DNA from: Halobacteriales archaeon
GTDB lineage: Archaea; Thermoplasmatota; SW-10-69-26; JACQPN01; JAIVGT01
NCBI GenBank assembly: GCA_020201485.1
Contig: JAIVGT010000070.1
Location: 1-5,500 of the forward strand
DNA: 5,500 nt
Reading direction: 5' to 3'
The stretch's first letter is position 1. Every line of letters begins with the position of its first letter. Below the pieces are notes generated by a model, which saw nothing but the letters and a program-made list of their open reading frames with translations, was not told where the DNA came from and did not search any database. This document shows positions 4,462 to 5,500 of the stretch, piece by piece. The position numbers were made by a program, and so were the translations under genes.

Positions 4462-5463
4462 ATGCACATGCGCGCAGCCATCACGCTCGCGGCGCTCTTC
4501 GTGGCCGTCAGCCTCAGCGGCTGCCTCGGCGTCGACAACATGCCGCAGTTCAAGCAGGCCTTGGGCTTCCAGCCCGAGCCGCTGAAGGTCCTCGACCCGG
4601 TCGCGCGCATCCGGGCCTCGCCCACGCTCGTCGCCGTCGGGCTGCCCGTCGCGTTCAGCGCGCAGGGCTCGCACGACCCGCAGGGCTTGCCCCTGGTCTT
4701 CACCTGGGACTTCGGCGACGGGGCGCACGCCGTCGGCAGCGCCGCGACGCACGCCTTCCGCAGCGCCGGCTCTTTCACCGTCACCCTGGGCGCGGCGAAC
4801 CCGGCCGGCGCGCGGGGCACGGACACGCTCCTCCTCACGGTCACGGACAACCAGCCGCCCGCGGTCACCATCGCCGTGCTCCAGCAGGGCCAGCCCGCCA
4901 CGCGCGGACTCGCCGGCGGGGAGCTGACATTCCAGGCGCAGGTGGCTGACCCCGAAGGCCAACCGACGAGCCTGCGCTGGGACTTCGCGGACGGGAGCAC
5001 AAGCCTCACGACCACGGCCCAGCACGCCTTCCAGCACGGCGGGCGCTACCTCGTGACGCTCACCGCGACCGACGCGCAGGGCGCGAGCGGCATCGGGCAG
5101 CTCCCGTTCGCGGTGGACGAGTCGCTCGGCGCGCAGCAGGGCCAGGTCGCGCTCCTGGCGCAGGAGGAGCAGGGGTTCCCCCTCACGGTGCGCGACGGGC
5201 CCAGCGAAGTCACGGCCCGCGTCAGCTTCGACGGCGCGCTCGGGCTGAACGGCGTGGAAGTGCGCCTCCTCGACCCGGCGGGCAACGTCGTGGCGAAGCA
5301 GCCGGCCGGCCCGTCCCCCGGCGCGCAGGGCGCGCTGCAGGGCGTGCTCCGCGCCGACGCGAGCGTCCTCAGCGGGCACAGCCCGGGCACGTGGAGCCTG
5401 GTCGTCGCGCGCACGAGCGGGGCGCAGGTGCCGTTCCAGCTCGACGCCCTCGTGCGCTACTGA
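4462..5463 (+). CDS. PKD-domain lipoprotein with C-terminal beta-sandwich domain
   Basis: This encodes 333 residues. A signal sequence (1-20) ends in the lipobox LSGC (18-21), so C21 would be lipid-anchored and the rest would sit outside the membrane. Two PKD-type beta-sandwich domains follow. The first, about 46-128, has the canonical WDFGDG (82-87) and 'THAFRSAGSFTVTL' (96-109). The second, about 133-219, has WDFADG (173-178) and 'QHAFQHGGRYLVTLTATDAQG' in 187-207. Residues ~225-333 form a third domain with LLDPAGN (269-275) and GTWSL (309-313), a pattern seen in P-domain and pre-peptidase C-terminal jelly-rolls. No catalytic domain is present, so a binding or structural role at the cell surface is likely. 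ATG 4462 has GGAG at 4453-4456, 5 bases upstream. ATG 4468 is an alternative that shortens the signal by two residues. The domain calls are firm for PKD and tentative for the third domain. Confidence 0.9.
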   Translation: MHMRAAITLAALFVAVSLSGCLGVDNMPQFKQALGFQPEPLKVLDPVARIRASPTLVAVGLPVAFSAQGSHDPQGLPLVFTWDFGDGAHAVGSAATHAFRSAGSFTVTLGAANPAGARGTDTLLLTVTDNQPPAVTIAVLQQGQPATRGLAGGELTFQAQVADPEGQPTSLRWDFADGSTSLTTTAQHAFQHGGRYLVTLTATDAQGASGIGQLPFAVDESLGAQQGQVALLAQEEQGFPLTVRDGPSEVTARVSFDGALGLNGVEVRLLDPAGNVVAKQPAGPSPGAQGALQGVLRADASVLSGHSPGTWSLVVARTSGAQVPFQLDALVRY

Positions 5464-5500
5464 GGCGGCCGCAGCTGGTAGACGAGCGCCTTGCCCGCGC
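5457..5500 (-). CDS. Possible C-terminus of a convergent gene (partial)
   Basis: Read on the minus strand, the last bases of the window stay open and end at TAG (plus-strand 5457-5459), giving the terminal peptide AGKALVYQLRPPQ. The 3' end would overlap that of the lipoprotein gene by 7 bases. No plus-strand start is evident after 5463, which fits a convergent neighbour. Thirteen codons are too few to identify a family or to be sure the gene is real. Confidence 0.3.
   Translation of the reverse strand, partial: AGKALVYQLRPPQ

Overview
The window is archaeal and very GC-rich. The evidence is a run of archaeal/eukaryotic-type information-processing genes (ribosomal protein S6e, the gamma subunit of initiation factor 2 and an Fcf1/Utp24-like PIN nuclease) and short AT islands placed like archaeal TATA boxes just upstream of start codons in otherwise GC-rich DNA. 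S6e and aIF2-gamma are rich in lysine and arginine, not strongly acidic, which argues against a salt-in haloarchaeon. A high-GC euryarchaeal or Thermoplasmatota-like genome is my best guess, but this is an inference and no lineage marker here settles it.

Layout: every confidently called gene is on the plus strand. (1) 1-252 is the 3' end of an acyl-CoA/AMP-forming synthetase. (2) 380-631 encodes a small protein of 83 residues with a predicted ACT/RAM-like fold. (3) 719-1147 encodes S6e. (4) 1253-2485 encodes aIF2-gamma, and its stop codon overlaps the start of (5) 2485-3114, a PIN-domain nuclease. This forms a translation and ribosome-biogenesis block. (6) 3166-3795 encodes a secreted protein made of about eleven 13-residue repeats. 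(7) 3821-4426 encodes a two-helix membrane protein. (8) 4462-5463 encodes a PKD-domain lipoprotein. Genes 6-8 form a cell-envelope block. The last 44 bases may hold the C-terminus of a convergent gene on the minus strand.

How the genes fit together: S6e, aIF2-gamma and the PIN protein plausibly act in small-subunit assembly and initiator-tRNA delivery, and the last two are translationally coupled. The three envelope genes look like separate units. Two have their own TATA-like boxes, and the repeat-protein gene has no visible promoter and may be read from the PIN gene.

No mobile element, CRISPR array, tRNA or rRNA is visible, and I do not see a complete undescribed system. The most unusual points are the secreted repeat protein with paired cysteines, an apparent internal tandem duplication in S6e, a His-for-Cys change in the aIF2-gamma zinc knuckle, and a long basic/proline-rich N-terminal tail on the PIN nuclease.
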